A stretch of DNA of 64,000 nt from Anaeramoeba flamelloides (Eukaryota > Metamonada > Anaeramoebidae). A program made the translations under genes and the position numbers. The notes under the pieces were generated by a model that made no database searches, was not told the origin of the DNA, and saw only the letters and a program-made list of their open reading frames with translations. Below are positions 44,947-58,060 of this stretch, in pieces (the first letter of the stretch is position 1; each line of letters opens with the position of its first letter). The DNA lies in contig JANTQA010000051.1 of the NCBI GenBank assembly GCA_027625915.1, forward strand, positions 6,076,501 through 6,140,500, read 5' to 3'.

Positions 44947-46504
44947 ATGAACATAAATCCCTACAAAAAAGATTTTAAAAAAATTTTTGGTTTAAAACCA
45001 AGAGGAAAATCACCAAAATTTGAAGACTACTTTAAAAAAGAAAAAAAAATAATTAAAAAATGGAGCTTTGAAGATGTAATTGTTTTTTTTTTTTTCAGTT
45101 TTTTATTGGTTGTTTAGCCAAACAACAAAAAGTTTTCTCAATATTTATTTTTTCTTTGATTTCTTCAAATCACTTTCTTTCTTTGGGATCATAATAGGAA
45201 CAAAAGCTAATAAAACTTGTGAAACAAGAAAAGCTCTGCAATTGGGAGAAAATTTCAACACACTTTAATCAATTTTCGTCGATGGACTGCTTAAAACGAT
45301 ATCGACAGGTAAATAAATTTTTTTCTTAATTTGATAAAAAAAAACGTATGTCAATTTTGACTAACTAACCATTAACTCTTAATTTATTTCCATTTTTATT
45401 CCGATAGTTGAAGAGAGTTGAATCTATCAAAGGAGCATGGAGTTCAATAGTAAGTTTTTTTCTCATTTTTTCGAATGATTTTTATCAAACAAAAACAAAA
45501 ATATTAATTTTTGGGGTTTTTTTCTTTTATTTGAATAAATTGTTTTTTTTCATTCAACTCACTTTTAGGAAGATGAAATTCTCCGTACTACTGTAGAGAA
45601 CTTGGACGACAAGAGCTGGGCACACGTTTCGTATTTTCTACCAGGAAGGAGCTCGAAACAATGCCGTGAGAGATGGAAAAATCAATTAAGGCCCGACATC
45701 AACCACACACCATTTACCGTTGAAGAAGAGAACTTACTCTTAGAAAAACAAAAGGAGCTGGGGAACAAATGGAGTCAAATAGCACAATTTTTCATTGGAA
45801 GGCCAGACAACATGCTAAAAAACATTTTCCATTCTGTGTGTGCAAGGAAGGGCATTTCATGCAACGAAATCGATCGAAGGATGAAAAACGGAATGAAGTC
45901 TTGTAAAGAAAAGACCAAAAAAAAAATCATTGTCATTGGAAGAAAAAAAAAATACGTGCAATCTAAAAAAAAATCATGTCTTATCTCGTCTTGTAAAATT
46001 AAAAAAACTCACCTTGATCAGACACAAAAAAACCAAAGAAAAAGAACCCATGAACCCAACCATGTGGAAAAAAATATCACTAATACACAGAACAATACCG
46101 TCATTATCCCTATTAAATATAAAGTAAAAAAACATTCTTCAAAGAAAAAAAAACATAAACACAAACATAAACATAAACATAAGCACAGGCACAAACACAA
46201 ACACAAACACAAACACAAGCACAAACACAAACACACATATATTTATTTCCATTCTGAAATCAACACAACCAAAAAAAAGAAAAACAAACCAAAAACAACA
46301 ATTAAAATCAATCAACGGAAATCAACCAAAAAGAAAACAGATCACAGAAACCAAAGTGGGCAATTAGAAACTGAAATGGAATTTGAAACAACGAAATTGC
46401 CTCAAAAAAACAAAAATTTACGATTGAATAAAATAAAACTTGAAAACAAAGAATTGAAATTAGTAAAACAACAAAAAGAAATTCTTTTTGAACAACAACA
46501 ACAA

Positions 46505-46548
<44 letters not shown>

Positions 46549-47182
46549 GCGAGAACAGCAACAAGAAGAAGTAAAACCAAATATTATTTTCGAAAAAACA
46601 GAAAACGAACAACAGTCGAGTATTGATTCTCTCCAATTCACCTGGAAGCCCTTATCTCGCGTTTCAAAAAAACAAAAACTCAATATGAATGATGAAGAAC
46701 CATTTAAAAATTGTTCTCAATCACCACCTATTAATTTCAACATTTCCTCAAACGAAATTAAAAATGAATTCTTGGGCACTTTCCCTAAACAGAAGAATAA
46801 TAAATTATTTTCAAATAATTTTGATATCAATGTGAATATGAGTATGGGCATGGGCAGTATGGAAATGGAAATGGATATGGAAATGGGCATGGACATTGAA
46901 AATAACATGTTTCCACAAGAACATTTTTTATCAAATTATTCTTCAGAACTCAATAAAATAAATGAGAATAATAATAATATCTGGGGAAATGAAAATGAAA
47001 ATGAAAATGAAAATGAAAATGAAAATGAAAATGAAAATGAATTTGGAAATGAAAACAATGAGATTAATTCCAATTTCATTGAGGATCAATCATTTGATTT
47101 CTCTTTTTATAACTTTAATCATGATCAACCAGAAATTGATCATGATAATTTCCCTTATGATTTTGAAAATTTTAATAATTAA
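44947..47182 (+). CDS. Three-repeat (R1R2R3) MYB DNA-binding protein
   Basis: Four exons (44947-45075, 45198-45308, 45408-45449, 45569-47182), all joined in phase 0, give 631 residues. R1 (about 38-82) is WSFEDEQKLIKLV...NWEKISTHF...CLKRYRQL. R2 (about 90-138) has the classic tryptophans W91, W111 and W130, in GRSSKQCRERWKNQLRPDI. R3 (about 139-183) has F143 and W162, and its recognition helix is changed to GRPDNMLKNIFHS. R1R2R3 proteins usually bind MYB sites and control transcription, often of cell-cycle genes; the target here is unknown. The C-terminal half is low-complexity: a Lys-His alternating tract (about 288-315), a Gln run (about 402-425), a Met-rich segment of GM/EM/DM repeats, and an Asn-Glu repeat. 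The first two introns split R1 and R1/R2; without them the repeats are not visible as one frame. Confidence 0.92.
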
Positions 47183-50100
47183 TATTATACACTTTATCTT
47201 TCATTATTAATTTTTTCTTATATTATTATATTAATTTCTTCAAATAGATAATTGTGATTTTTCTTTGTTGGTTAAAATTTTTGAAAATAATTTATCAACG
47301 AAGAAATCATTGAACATTGTTTAGATAACAAATAAAATAAATTGATAGCTATTATTTTTTATAATCTTTTTTAAAATTTTGAATTGTTTATTTTTAATGA
47401 ATCTTTGAATTTATTGTTTTTTTTTTTTTAAAAATGTCATAAATGCTAAAAGATATTTATTCAATTTAAGGTTAATATTTTTCAGTTTTTAATCTATTAA
47501 TAATTTATACATATTTCTTTTGATTCATACAATTTCGGTATTTTTTATTTTTTGGATTTTTCTGATCAAAAGATCCAAAGTAATATAGACTCTTATTTGA
47601 CTATTAAAAAAAAAAATGGACGAGAATCACTCATCAATAAAAAACGAATTAAGAAAAAAATACCAAAGATAATAAACCAAAACAATTTTAATTTATATTG
47701 AAAATATAAATTACAAACTGATTGATTTGAAATTAATTTAAGAATACTGGTTGAAATTTGAATTTAGAAAGTTTAATCATGCTTAGTTGCTCATTTTTTT
47801 TATTGATTCAAAGAGATTTACATAAAAACCAATTTACTTTGAAAAATGAAAGGTAAAGAAACACTTCAAAGTTTCGAAATTTAAGTAACTATTTATTTGT
47901 TCTTTTTGGTATTATATTTTTAGAAAAGTTTCTTAATAATTTCGAATTCTTTAGGATAAAAAGGTTATATCGTTTCGAGCGAATTGACGAACTAGTATTT
48001 AGTTTCTTTTTTTGAAGTCAAGTTTTCTTTTAAAAAAATTGAATTTTAGTGAGTAATCTGTGATTTGGTACTCATTTTCCATTTGTGTGATTTACCTTTG
48101 GAGATACTTTATTTCAAAGCGAGTTTAAAAATTTACAAATATATTTATTTATTGATAGCGATAAGGGAAATTAAAGACACTCTTACCAAAATATTAAAAA
48201 AAGAGAAGAAGAAAAATCATTATAATATTAATTTAAAAATATAATACTATTTGCAGGACAAACTTAAAAATTATTCACATTAGTCAAGTTTTCAGAATTT
48301 ACACAAATAGGGCACAATCAATGGTTTTGGTGTATTTTATCAAATTCATGAAAACGAGAGTAAACTTTTCCAAAATTTAATTTAAGAAAGAAATTGAAAA
48401 ATTATTAAAAATTCTTTTTATTTCTAAAACACAACAAAATCATTTTTAGATTTTCTTGAGTTTTCTGTTTATTGTGTAAATCAAAAGATTTTAGTTAGGT
48501 TTTTTTGAGTTTTCTATTTATTTAGAAAATCAATAGATTTCCGTTAGGTTTTTTTTGCTTTTTGAAATATTTCGAAAATTTTAATAAATTTTTGGTTTAT
48601 TTCTAAAGTAAAAAAAACCTAGAACACTTCAGAAATAAAATAGAAAACCTCAAAAAAACCTTTAACACTTAATAGAGAAAAAAGAAAACTCCAAAAAAAG
48701 CTAGTTACCTGGTAGTATAACATGTTATACCACAGAACTCTATGTCACCTATTATACCAAAGTAAATAATTATTATTAAGAATAAATGTATCTAAGAAAG
48801 AAGCAACATTATAATTCTCAAAAATTTAGTTAATTAAATGAAATGATCTTATTATTTAGCAAAAATATATTTTAAATTTATTTCCTTAATGAAACAAAGA
48901 AATATTTTTGGAAAATTTGTAAAATCATTATTTGACCAAAAAAACAGTAAAATAATTATATAAAAAAACTTACTAAAAAAATTATCAAAAATATAAAGTA
49001 TTTTATGAAACAGAAGAAAATGAATAATTTACAAGAAAATTACTTTTATGAGGTAATTTTTAACAAATATGAGTTGATTAGAAGAAAAATAGGGTTTATT
49101 AAGTTACAATAAAAAAATTTAAACAATTTAATTACATTATCAATAAGTGGAAGTATAATTCATCTAAAGTAAACAAGAACTAAACTTACCTCCCCAAGTT
49201 AGTAATTTTGAAAATATAATTTATTTTTTTAGGGAAATCATTTTTTTAATTTTAAAAAACCACTTTTTTCGTAATCAATACCCAATCATTGTTTGTAGAA
49301 AAAAATTTTTAAATATTTATTATGCCGTTTCAATAATAGAATCAATCCCAGTTGTTATAAATAGGAAAATATATCGAAACCACAAAATTTAATGTTATTT
49401 TTTATATAAATAGCAAATTTTTAATGGCTGAACTACTTTTCTATTTGCACTTGATAAAATACCAAATAAAAGTTCTAAATTCAATTCTATATTTAAAATA
49501 CAAGACTGAAATTCAAATTACTAAAATTTACTTGATATATTATGATTTTAATTTCTAAAACTTTATACCATTACCAGTTACTAATATTAAGAGAGTTACA
49601 CAAACACACTTAAGAAGATGATCTGATAGGATTCGGAATACAAAAAAAAGATAATTTAACCTTTTTTTGTTCCCACTAAATGTTTTATTTGTTTTTTTTT
49701 AAAACAATAATATATTTTTCTCAATGTTTTCAAATAATAAATTACTCTGAAGATTTATAAAGAGAAAAAATGTTTTATAATTGATCGGTATTTCAAAAAT
49801 ATGAAATTAAACTGTTTTCATCCACTTTATTGAAGACACCCGTAATGATTATTGTTAAATATAGCACGTTTATATTATTTTCCTGTTTTTTTTTTCACAG
49901 AATTACACTGTATGATGAATTAAACATTAATAAAATACACCATTCAAAAAAAAAAAAAAACCACCCCCTTGCCTTTTTAAGTTTCATTTTTAATCTAAAT
50001 AAACAGTAAAAACCAATTTTCTAATTCAATTCTATGAGAATTATTTAATATTATACCATTTTTATTTCTAAAAACTAAATATGATTACAATAGAGATTTT

Positions 50101-51508
50101 TAAAAAGTTAAATTTGAGATAAAGAAACCCGATGTCATAATAATTTTCATTTATTTAAAAAATCAATTTTCAGATCTATTTATAACTTAATATCAAAACC
50201 ATATTAAAAAAAGTGATAAAAGAAACACTTTAAATTATGAAAAAAACTGTTTGGATCATTTAAAAAGCAATTGTTTCAGAATAACAATTTGTTAATTTTT
50301 TTTCAAACGGATATGTTTTCTTTCTTTTCTTTTTATACCCAACTTTGCGAATATCTAGATTAATAGAACATTTTTTGAGTGAAAAGCCCAAGCTAGTTTA
50401 CATAGGATATAAATCTATCTATATAATATTGTTACTTTTTTATTAATTTTAATATTTATTAACTTCATTAACCTCAATATACTTTATATCTGTATAACTC
50501 ATATTTAAATAGATTCTATTAATTTTAAAATTTACTATTCTTTTATTTAAAATATAAGAAAGAAACTATCTTATTTTCAAAATAGATCTACTTATCTTTG
50601 GGAAAGGTAAAAAAAATTACAATTCTAATCAATATATTTTTAATCAATACCCTTCTCAAATCAATTTAAGTAAATCAAAGTAATTATAAGTTCTTAAATC
50701 TATTGATTTATTTTTTTTAAATATAAAGATTATTATTGTTGAAATAATTTTTTTTTTAGGATCACGAAATCTGTTTATACCAAGTTAGTCATAATTAATA
50801 ATATAGTAAACCAAAAAAATATATTTATCAATGGAATTACACCCGTTTCACATCCACATCGCTTTTTATTACTCAATTTTTAGATTTTGATTTAAAAAAT
50901 AACAAACAAATCAAAAAACTTTTATTCAGACAAAAAATCAAATCTCTAAATTAGCTATTAATCAAAAATTTATTCCCCAAAAGATCTAAAAAAAATTCAG
51001 GCTAAAACAAAACCAGAACAATTCACAAACATCTTAAAATACATATTTGAAAAAAGAAAAATCAATTTACAAAAAATATTGTTAAAAAAATAAGCACTTT
51101 TTTTTTTTTTTTAAATATACTTTTGCAAAAATCACAATTTTATCAAAAAAATATAAAAAATTATTTCTTAATTTTTTTACACATATGTAACAGCTTTAAT
51201 TTTCCATTGTTAAAAAAATAAATAATATTATGAAACTTGGTTCATAAAAATATATAGTGATTGAGGAAATATTCTACTTATTTTTAGATCAATTTTTTTA
51301 GTAAATTTCAAAGTAAAAAAATTACATTTAGAAAGAGAAAAAATAGATTAATATAATCAACCACAGATTTCTTTTCAAAAATGTTTTCATCAATTTTTTT
51401 TCAAAAAAATTCCAACAATTCCAAATTTTAATAAGCAGTCATAAAAAAAAAAATAAAAAAAATTTTGAATTTATTTATTTTTCTATTGATTTCGAATTTG
51501 TTTTTTCT
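47183..51508. other. Gene-free stretch between convergent MYB and SEC24 genes
   Basis: The two genes point toward each other across 4.3 kb. No gene is seen. At 48435-48705 two ~55 bp direct units (each GAGTTTTCT...TTAGGTTTTTT) are followed by an inverted relative (AACCTTTAACACTTAATAG, GAAAACTCC), a small repeat cluster. Confidence 0.4.
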
Positions 51509-54500
51509 TTACCATTTAAAAAAATCATGAAATAATTGATTTCTGAATTGATGATAGCTTAACTCATTTTGAGTAGGGTCTTCAATTAACCAAGAAAAGA
51601 AATAATCTTGCAATTGTTCACCACCCCATATTATAGCTGGTACTGGATTTCTTTTTAAAGAATGGCAAATAGTTTTAATAATTAATCTAATTATTTTATT
51701 GTACACAGACATTAATTTTGGAATAGTTATTTCATTTTTATTTAAATTTAACAATTGATCTTTACCAAATATTTGAATTAAAAGTGATTGTTTGACATCT
51801 TTACCAACATACATAAATAATTCCAACCCATTTGTAATCAAAAACACGCCATCAGATTTTAAATTTGTTTTTGTAAGTGATAACCTTGCTGGGAAAATCC
51901 ATTTTTTTTCACTTTCGATTCTTAAATTTGACAAATCATAAAAAAAGGGAGATAAAAAAGTTGTAGTTTGGAATGCGGATTGTGATTGAAAATAAGAATA
52001 ATAATAATTTCTTTTTTGTATAGTAAGAAACGAATCTGTTAAAAAAAGATTGTTTTTTGTTAGTGAATTCGTAAAAAAAGGAAGCAATTCCAACGATTGT
52101 GGAAGATTGAACGTTGCATTTTGGCTTTGATTTATTGTCGACAATAATAATTTTTTACCCAGTTCTGTTGCATAAAATTGTTTAATAATACGAACGCAGT
52201 TATGCTTGACATCTTTATTAAAGTTGATAAAAGTTGAGTTATCGACCTTCTTCTCAATTTGGGAACGGATATAATAATTGAATATAAGATTCAAATTAAC
52301 ATTTAAAAATACTTGATAAATTTCATTTGTTGCTAATAAACATTTATTAATGACTCTGATCCTCCTTTCACCAGAAAAATGTGTATAACTATTATTTAGT
52401 TTATAAAATTGAAAAATTGGGTTAATATTTGGATAATTTTAAAAGTATTAATAATTTATTTATTGGAAGGGGATATATATATATATATATATATAAAAAT
52501 TAAATGCGAAGAGGATCCATATTAGTAGAAGAAAGACGAATGATCACATTTGAGAAACAAATGTGATTTTTGATTATTGTGAATTAAAAACATTAAATAC
52601 CGCTACTTTAAAAAAGTGAGAACATAAAGTTTTATAAAGCGTTACCCAAACTGATTCAAACGGGAGAATTAGATAATTTGAAGTTACACTTTAAAAATTT
52701 TTCTTTGAAGTTACACTATTAAAAGTTTTAGCCCACACTTTTTTAAAACAACTATATCCGCATCTCATTATTTAAGGGGGTAAGTACATTTTTCATTTTT
52801 TGAGTGCCACCATTTATGTGAAACTGAATTCTTCAAATCATTTCTTTAGCCAAATACATTGATATTTTCATAAATACTAGAATGGAATATATCCTAGTAT
52901 AAGATATTTTCATATCAATAAAAAAAAGGAAATCAAAAAAATGAAAAAATTGATCAAAAAAATATAAATAAAAATCATTTATTACTTGATCTTATCTATA
53001 AGATTTTACACAAGTACTTATTCTTTAATTGGTTTTATTTTTAATTCTTTATGAAAATAATTTTGTTTGGAAAATTTTTGAAAAACAAATTACTGTTTAT
53101 TTCTAAAGAATTTCCAAAATGAATTTAAAAATCCTATTTTCATTTAATTCATCTAATTCTAGTTTTATTTCAGAAAATCAGAAATTTTTTTAATTCTTCT
53201 TGAGAAATAAGGATTAATTGGATAAATTCGTTTGATTTTATAATTATTTATTTTCCATTAAAATGAGAACTCAAAAAAATATTGAATCTGATTGAAATTT
53301 TTTCTTGAATTTTTCAATTATTTTGATTTGAATCTTTTGTAACTGTTTTTTTGATTCCAAGAATTCAACCCCTTTATTTTAATTTTTGAAATAGTATTCT
53401 TTGTTTTGGCATTTTTTTGATAAAAATATTTGAAAAATGAATTTTGAAAGCAAATTTGTCACAAAAATTTTTTAAAATAATAATAAATAGTAATGGGGCG
53501 AGAAATTCAATGAAAAAAATAGTTTGTATTCATACAAAGTAAGAAGATTAAGAAAACCAATCTTCGAAAATAGGCTTTTATCGATTTTTTTTTTTTTTCA
53601 TTCTTGATTTCAACAAATTTATTTGGAATGGTGATCTTTCGTGTTTGGTCTTTTAAAAGAAAATATTTGTTTCAAATGCACACCTTTTCGGGTATATTTT
53701 CTTGGTTTACTGTTTGATTAATTTCAATTGTTCGTATAAACACATCTCTAGATCCAAAACAAAAATTAATAAAACCAAAAATTTAATCAAAAAAAATGTT
53801 CAAAAAATTGAAAAATTCAAGATTCAGCTCTGAATTACTTTGATTCTTTTTCTTTTCACGAATAGACTAGCGAATGGTGTTTTGGTTTCAAAGTTTCAAT
53901 ATCTGGTGGCACTCAAAAAATATTTTTCAGTAAGGTTAACACAATTAAAATTTTTCACAATGGTAAAATGTACTTACTTCCTTAAATAATAAACCCACCC
54001 TTAAAATTTGAAGTTAATACAATAAAAATTGAAAACAAAAAAACAAAAAATCTTACTAAATTATAACTTGAATAAAGCAAGCAGCATCTGATAATAATTT
54101 TTCTTTTCTTTCTAATTTAATTAAAAAAGAGTCAGATGGTGTAATATTTGGACATTTGATTAATTTTGAAGTATTTACTAAATAATTTCCATAAACGTTT
54201 TTTATCTGAGTTCCACTATCACAAATGATTCTCATAAAGGAGTACCAGGCTCTATTTTGAGTCAAAACCGTTTTAAAATCATTTTGAAATACTTTATTTT
54301 TCATAATATTTTTTGAGAAATCATCATAGACAAATAATCGCCCCGAGGTATTTCTTGTAAGAAAATTTGCTTTATTAACTTGGATTAATTGATCTGTGCA
54401 TATAAACAGATCTATTGAAATTTGCAAATCAGAACAATCAAAGGAATATTTTGTTAACCAAGTACTGCTTCCATCTTGCTTATTTTGAGAATTATTATCA

Positions 54501-55878
54501 TTCTTATTGATATTGCTTTTGGCTTTGCTATTGCTGTTCTTTTTATTGTTGCTGTTATTATTCCGATTATTATTATTAGTGTCAGCTTTTTTATTTCTAT
54601 TTAAAATTAATGGATTAATTCCGGTGTTAATTTCTGGAATTGTAGAACAAAATAAAATCATTTTGCCTCCATTACGCTTAAGAACATTTTTTGAAAACAT
54701 TAAGGCCTTTGTTAAACAAGGAATGGTATTATTTTTAAAACTGGCATTTCTATTTTTTGAAAAAAATTTTGGAAAATTTTTTAACCAATCAACAATTTGA
54801 TTTTGATTTTCAGTAAGTGAAAAAAGAGTGCCTGATGGGTGTGGTGAAATAATATTTTCAAAATCTGAAACTACAATCATGTGTGGCCTTTTTCTTTCCT
54901 TTTTAAATTGGTAAACATGTATCTGATCATCAAAGGTAATAAACCCTATTAATAAATTTGGGTTGTTCCAAATCGGATGATCCTTTGGTGGATTTTGAAT
55001 TAATTTGAGAAGGATTTTGCATATTGATTCTAAAACTGTAGTTCTATTTGCTGAATTGCTAACGTCAATAACAAACAAAAATGCTGGCCTGTTTCTTATA
55101 TTGCTTTTATTTTTATTGTTATTGCTATTGTTTTTGTTTTTGTTATTGTTATTGTTATTGTTATTGCTTAAATTTAAATTATTAAAGTTGCTAACGCGAT
55201 CTTTATTTTTCTTTATAGTTTTTTTTTTCATCTCATACACTAAATTATTAAACTCAATACGCTGTGGACGATCCGTCCTTAAATTGGTTTTGTTATCTAA
55301 TTTGCAATAATAACCCTCAGGGGTTTCATTGATCCTTCCACACAAATTACATTTCCAATTTAATCCTTGCTTAAAGAAATTTGTAAAAACATTGACAAAC
55401 GATTTACATCCTGAACATCTTGGAATTCCCTCATCGTCTTGAGGATCAATTAAATATGGGTATTCGATTTTTTGTTTTTCTTCTTCCTTTTCCTCTTTCA
55501 CAGTACCAACGTTATTTAAATGCTCGGCAAATGGCTGGAGTTGAAAAACAAATGGTATTTCTAGATTTTGTGATTCTTGTAAATCATTTGGAACAAGCCC
55601 TAAACTTGAACTGATATATTCTTCATTCCAATTTAAATTTTTAGTCTCTGTGAAATATTTTTGTGTTTAAAAATTATCCAATTAATATTTTGTTTTGGTT
55701 TTTGTTTTTCTTTTTTCTTTTTTTTTTTGTTTTTTGTTTTTTTTTGTTTTTTTTTGTTTTTTGTTTTTTGGGTGTGAAAAAAATATTTACTTATTTTTGA
55801 TAAATCAATATGAGAAGGAACATCAATTTCTTGGAGTAATTTAGTTAACCTTAATTGTTGAACACCAACATAACTCAT
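51509..55878 (-). CDS. SEC24: COPII coat cargo-adaptor subunit SEC24
   Basis: Three exons on the minus strand (55791-55878, 54057-55647, 51509-52388) join in phases 1 and 2 into 852 residues. SEC24 pairs with SEC23 on the Sar1-bound ER membrane and selects cargo for COPII vesicles. The zinc finger is at about 107-132: C107-x2-C110 and C129-x2-C132, in IPRCSGCKSF and WKCNLCGR. The trunk begins with RPAFLFVIDVS. The second junction rebuilds IQVIIYYTHFSGERRIRV, matching the family's IQ...LYTTISGQRRLRI. The C-terminal gelsolin-like part shows FNLPQSLELLPFF, SDGVFLITNGLELFMYVG and FFSWLIEDPTQNELSY. The N-terminal disordered region is unusually short (~80 residues), and Asn-rich inserts interrupt the trunk. 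Intron 1 is 143 nt; intron 2 (52389-54056, 1668 nt) carries an inserted element. The identity is firm; the paralogue type cannot be told. Confidence 0.94.
52477..52494. repeat. (TA)n microsatellite in SEC24 intron 2
   Basis: About nine to ten TA units, between the intron acceptor and the inserted element. Confidence 0.9.
52767..53990 (+). mobile_element. TTAA-flanked inverted-repeat element, copy 3 (complete), in SEC24 intron 2
   Basis: This is the best-kept member. The left end is TTTAAGGGGGTAAGTACATT, then TTTTGAGTGCCACC 15 bases on. The right end mirrors both blocks: GGTGGCACTCAAAAAAT, then AATGTACTTACTTCCTTAAA. Both termini abut TTAA, suggesting a TTAA target duplication as in piggyBac-type elements; that assignment is inference. 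There is no transposase-like frame in ~1.2 kb. It makes up about three quarters of the intron. Confidence 0.88.
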
Positions 55879-57247
55879 TAAAATTTTTCTTTGAAGATAT
55901 ATTAGAAAAAGTAAAGATGCAAAAAAATGAATAAAAGGAATTAAAGGTTATTATCATTTTGGAAGAATATTCTCGGTTTGAACGTATTATAAGACCAAAT
56001 TTACTTGTTTTCAATTTGCTAAATAAGGGCAGGTAAAAAAAAGGGTTTCACAAATCATCTAATTTTTTTATATAATTCAAAATACAGAAAAAGATCTAAA
56101 AAAATGGATTTCGATAATTCAACTTCATAAAAACTAATTTGTTATTTTACTGTTAATTGTTAAATCAAATGATCAAAATTTTCATTCAACTTTAAAAAAA
56201 AAAAAATGCAAGAATTAAAATAAATCATCAAAGTATCCGTTTCTAATTTACAAAGTGAAATTAATAATCTAAGCTGGTTTCAGAAAATAAAATTTGAAAT
56301 GTATTGTATCATTTAAAAACCATTTTTTTAGAAAATTGAATGAAAATTTTGTTCTATTTATTTTACAACAAAAAGTATTATGAAACAAGATTATGAAATT
56401 ATTTAAGATATTGTCATCCGAAAATATCTTTCTCGAATTAAGGTACATATTTATTTATAGTTAAATTATAGTAATACTCGATATTTCAAAGTTATCTTAA
56501 AAATCTTTTTACAACGTTGCTAAACGATAAATTATTGGATTTTTTTTTAATAAGGATTACATTTAACAATTTATCTTTAATATTATTAATAAATTTCTCA
56601 AATTTCAGGGAGAAAAAAAAAAAAACAAGATTAAATATTTACCAATTACTGTATTGAACCTGAAAAATTCAACACTTATCCTAATCTTTTGTTTAAACAG
56701 TTTTATAATATTTATTAACAAAAAAAATAAAAGATAAATTATTGTGGTCTTATTTCTCCGAAAATATACCTTTTTTCAATTTATTTATAATAAGTGAAAA
56801 GGATATAATTTAATAATATATAACTAATAATCATTTTTATACTAATTACATCTAGTTTTTTTTTTTTTTTTTCACAGATCTACTATATTACTTAAGTTAT
56901 ATAATTTTTAAATAAGAAATTGGAGTGTAGAAACCTTATTCTTTAAATATTTATTGAAATGTTAAATTTATATATTATTATTATTTTTTATTGGGGAATT
57001 TATGCTGAAGTATTTTTCGTTTTTTTTTTTTTTAATTCATTTTAACGATAGTAATTTAGAATATTTTTTTAAAATTATTGTATATTTATTTTTGGGGTTG
57101 TCCTCAAAATTAATTAACAATTGAAAAACCATTTAATTTCTTATATTGAATATTTTTAAAGTCAGTATCACTGTTTATGTTCACCATTTTAAAGATATTT
57201 AAGGTATAAAAATTTTTCCAAATTAATTTCCAAAATATTTGTATTCT
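55879..57247. promoter_or_regulatory. Upstream region of SEC24 with one hairpin element
   Basis: The SEC24 promoter presumably lies at the left end. No gene is seen. The ~225 bp hairpin at 56158-56380 lies 280 bp from the SEC24 start codon. Confidence 0.3.
56158..56380. mobile_element. ~225 bp hairpin MITE-like element, copy 2
   Basis: The left arm contains CAAAATTTTCATTCAACTTT and the right arm contains AAATTGAATGAAAATTTTG, then TTTTACAAC. It has the same layout and arm sequence as 9650-9873. Confidence 0.6.
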
Positions 57248-57824
57248 CAACTAAAATTCAAAATTTTCCACACCGATAAAAGGTTACAAAGAATCATAAT
57301 AATACAATTTCATTCAAATTGAAGATAACTTGATATTTGAAGTTTATAGAAAATCATTTTTTCATCTTTTCGTTTTTTTTTTCATTTCATTTTTTGAATT
57401 ATGTAACTTGTTTCGTTCGATCAACATTTTTTTTTTCAAAATGTTAATATTAGGTTAAAGTTGAGTTGTTCCAAATAGAAGAACTCAAATAAAATTAGTT
57501 GGTAGTATCTGACCATTTGATAAATGAATTTTCTTAATAGAATTTCAACAAATTTACCCAAAAATTTTTTTGTTTTGCTCTCTCCAAAATTTTTAAAACA
57601 CCCTTGATTTATTTGTATTGGTAATTATTTATTTTTTGTTTTGTGAGTATTGTAATTTATAAAAAAAAATTAACATTTCAATGAGAGAATGGTTCTAATT
57701 TGGTATTTCTTTGTGAAATTGATTATTTAAGTTTTTTTTTTCACAAATCGAATTTTGATGTGTTAAAAATTTTGGTTTGGGGTTTAGGAACATGATTCAG
57801 TGATAAAAAAAAAAAAAAAAAACA
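57248..57824 (+). repeat. A-tailed ~540 bp repeat family, copy 3
   Basis: It shares CTTGTTTCGTTCGATC, GTTGGTAGTATCTGACCAT and GAATTTCAACAAATTTAC with copies 1 and 2, and ends GGTTTGGGGTTTAGGAA with a nearby run of about 18 A. It is followed 240 bp later by copy 4 in the same orientation. Confidence 0.7.
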
Positions 57825-58060
57825 ATCTTAAAAACATTCCCTAATTTAGAATTTTTTTTTTTCTTAATTTTAGTAGATAGATTAAATATTAAAATTGATA
57901 CTAAATTTAATTTAAGTTTCTTTCAAAAGAACCAAAAAAAAAAAAAAATACAATATTAATATGACTTGATTTCCATTTTATTGAGAAGAATAGTTGTAAA
58001 TTAAAAAAATAACCAAGGGTAATTGTTTAATAATGTTATGCTATAACGAGAGGAAATTAA

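Noticed and set aside
46018-46236. Cys-Leu repeat frame opposite the MYB gene
   Set aside because: It is an antisense reading of the Lys-His repeat. It is not a cysteine-rich protein.
54507-55310. Leu-rich plus-strand frames opposite SEC24
   Set aside because: They are antisense shadows of Asn-codon runs in the SEC24 trunk.
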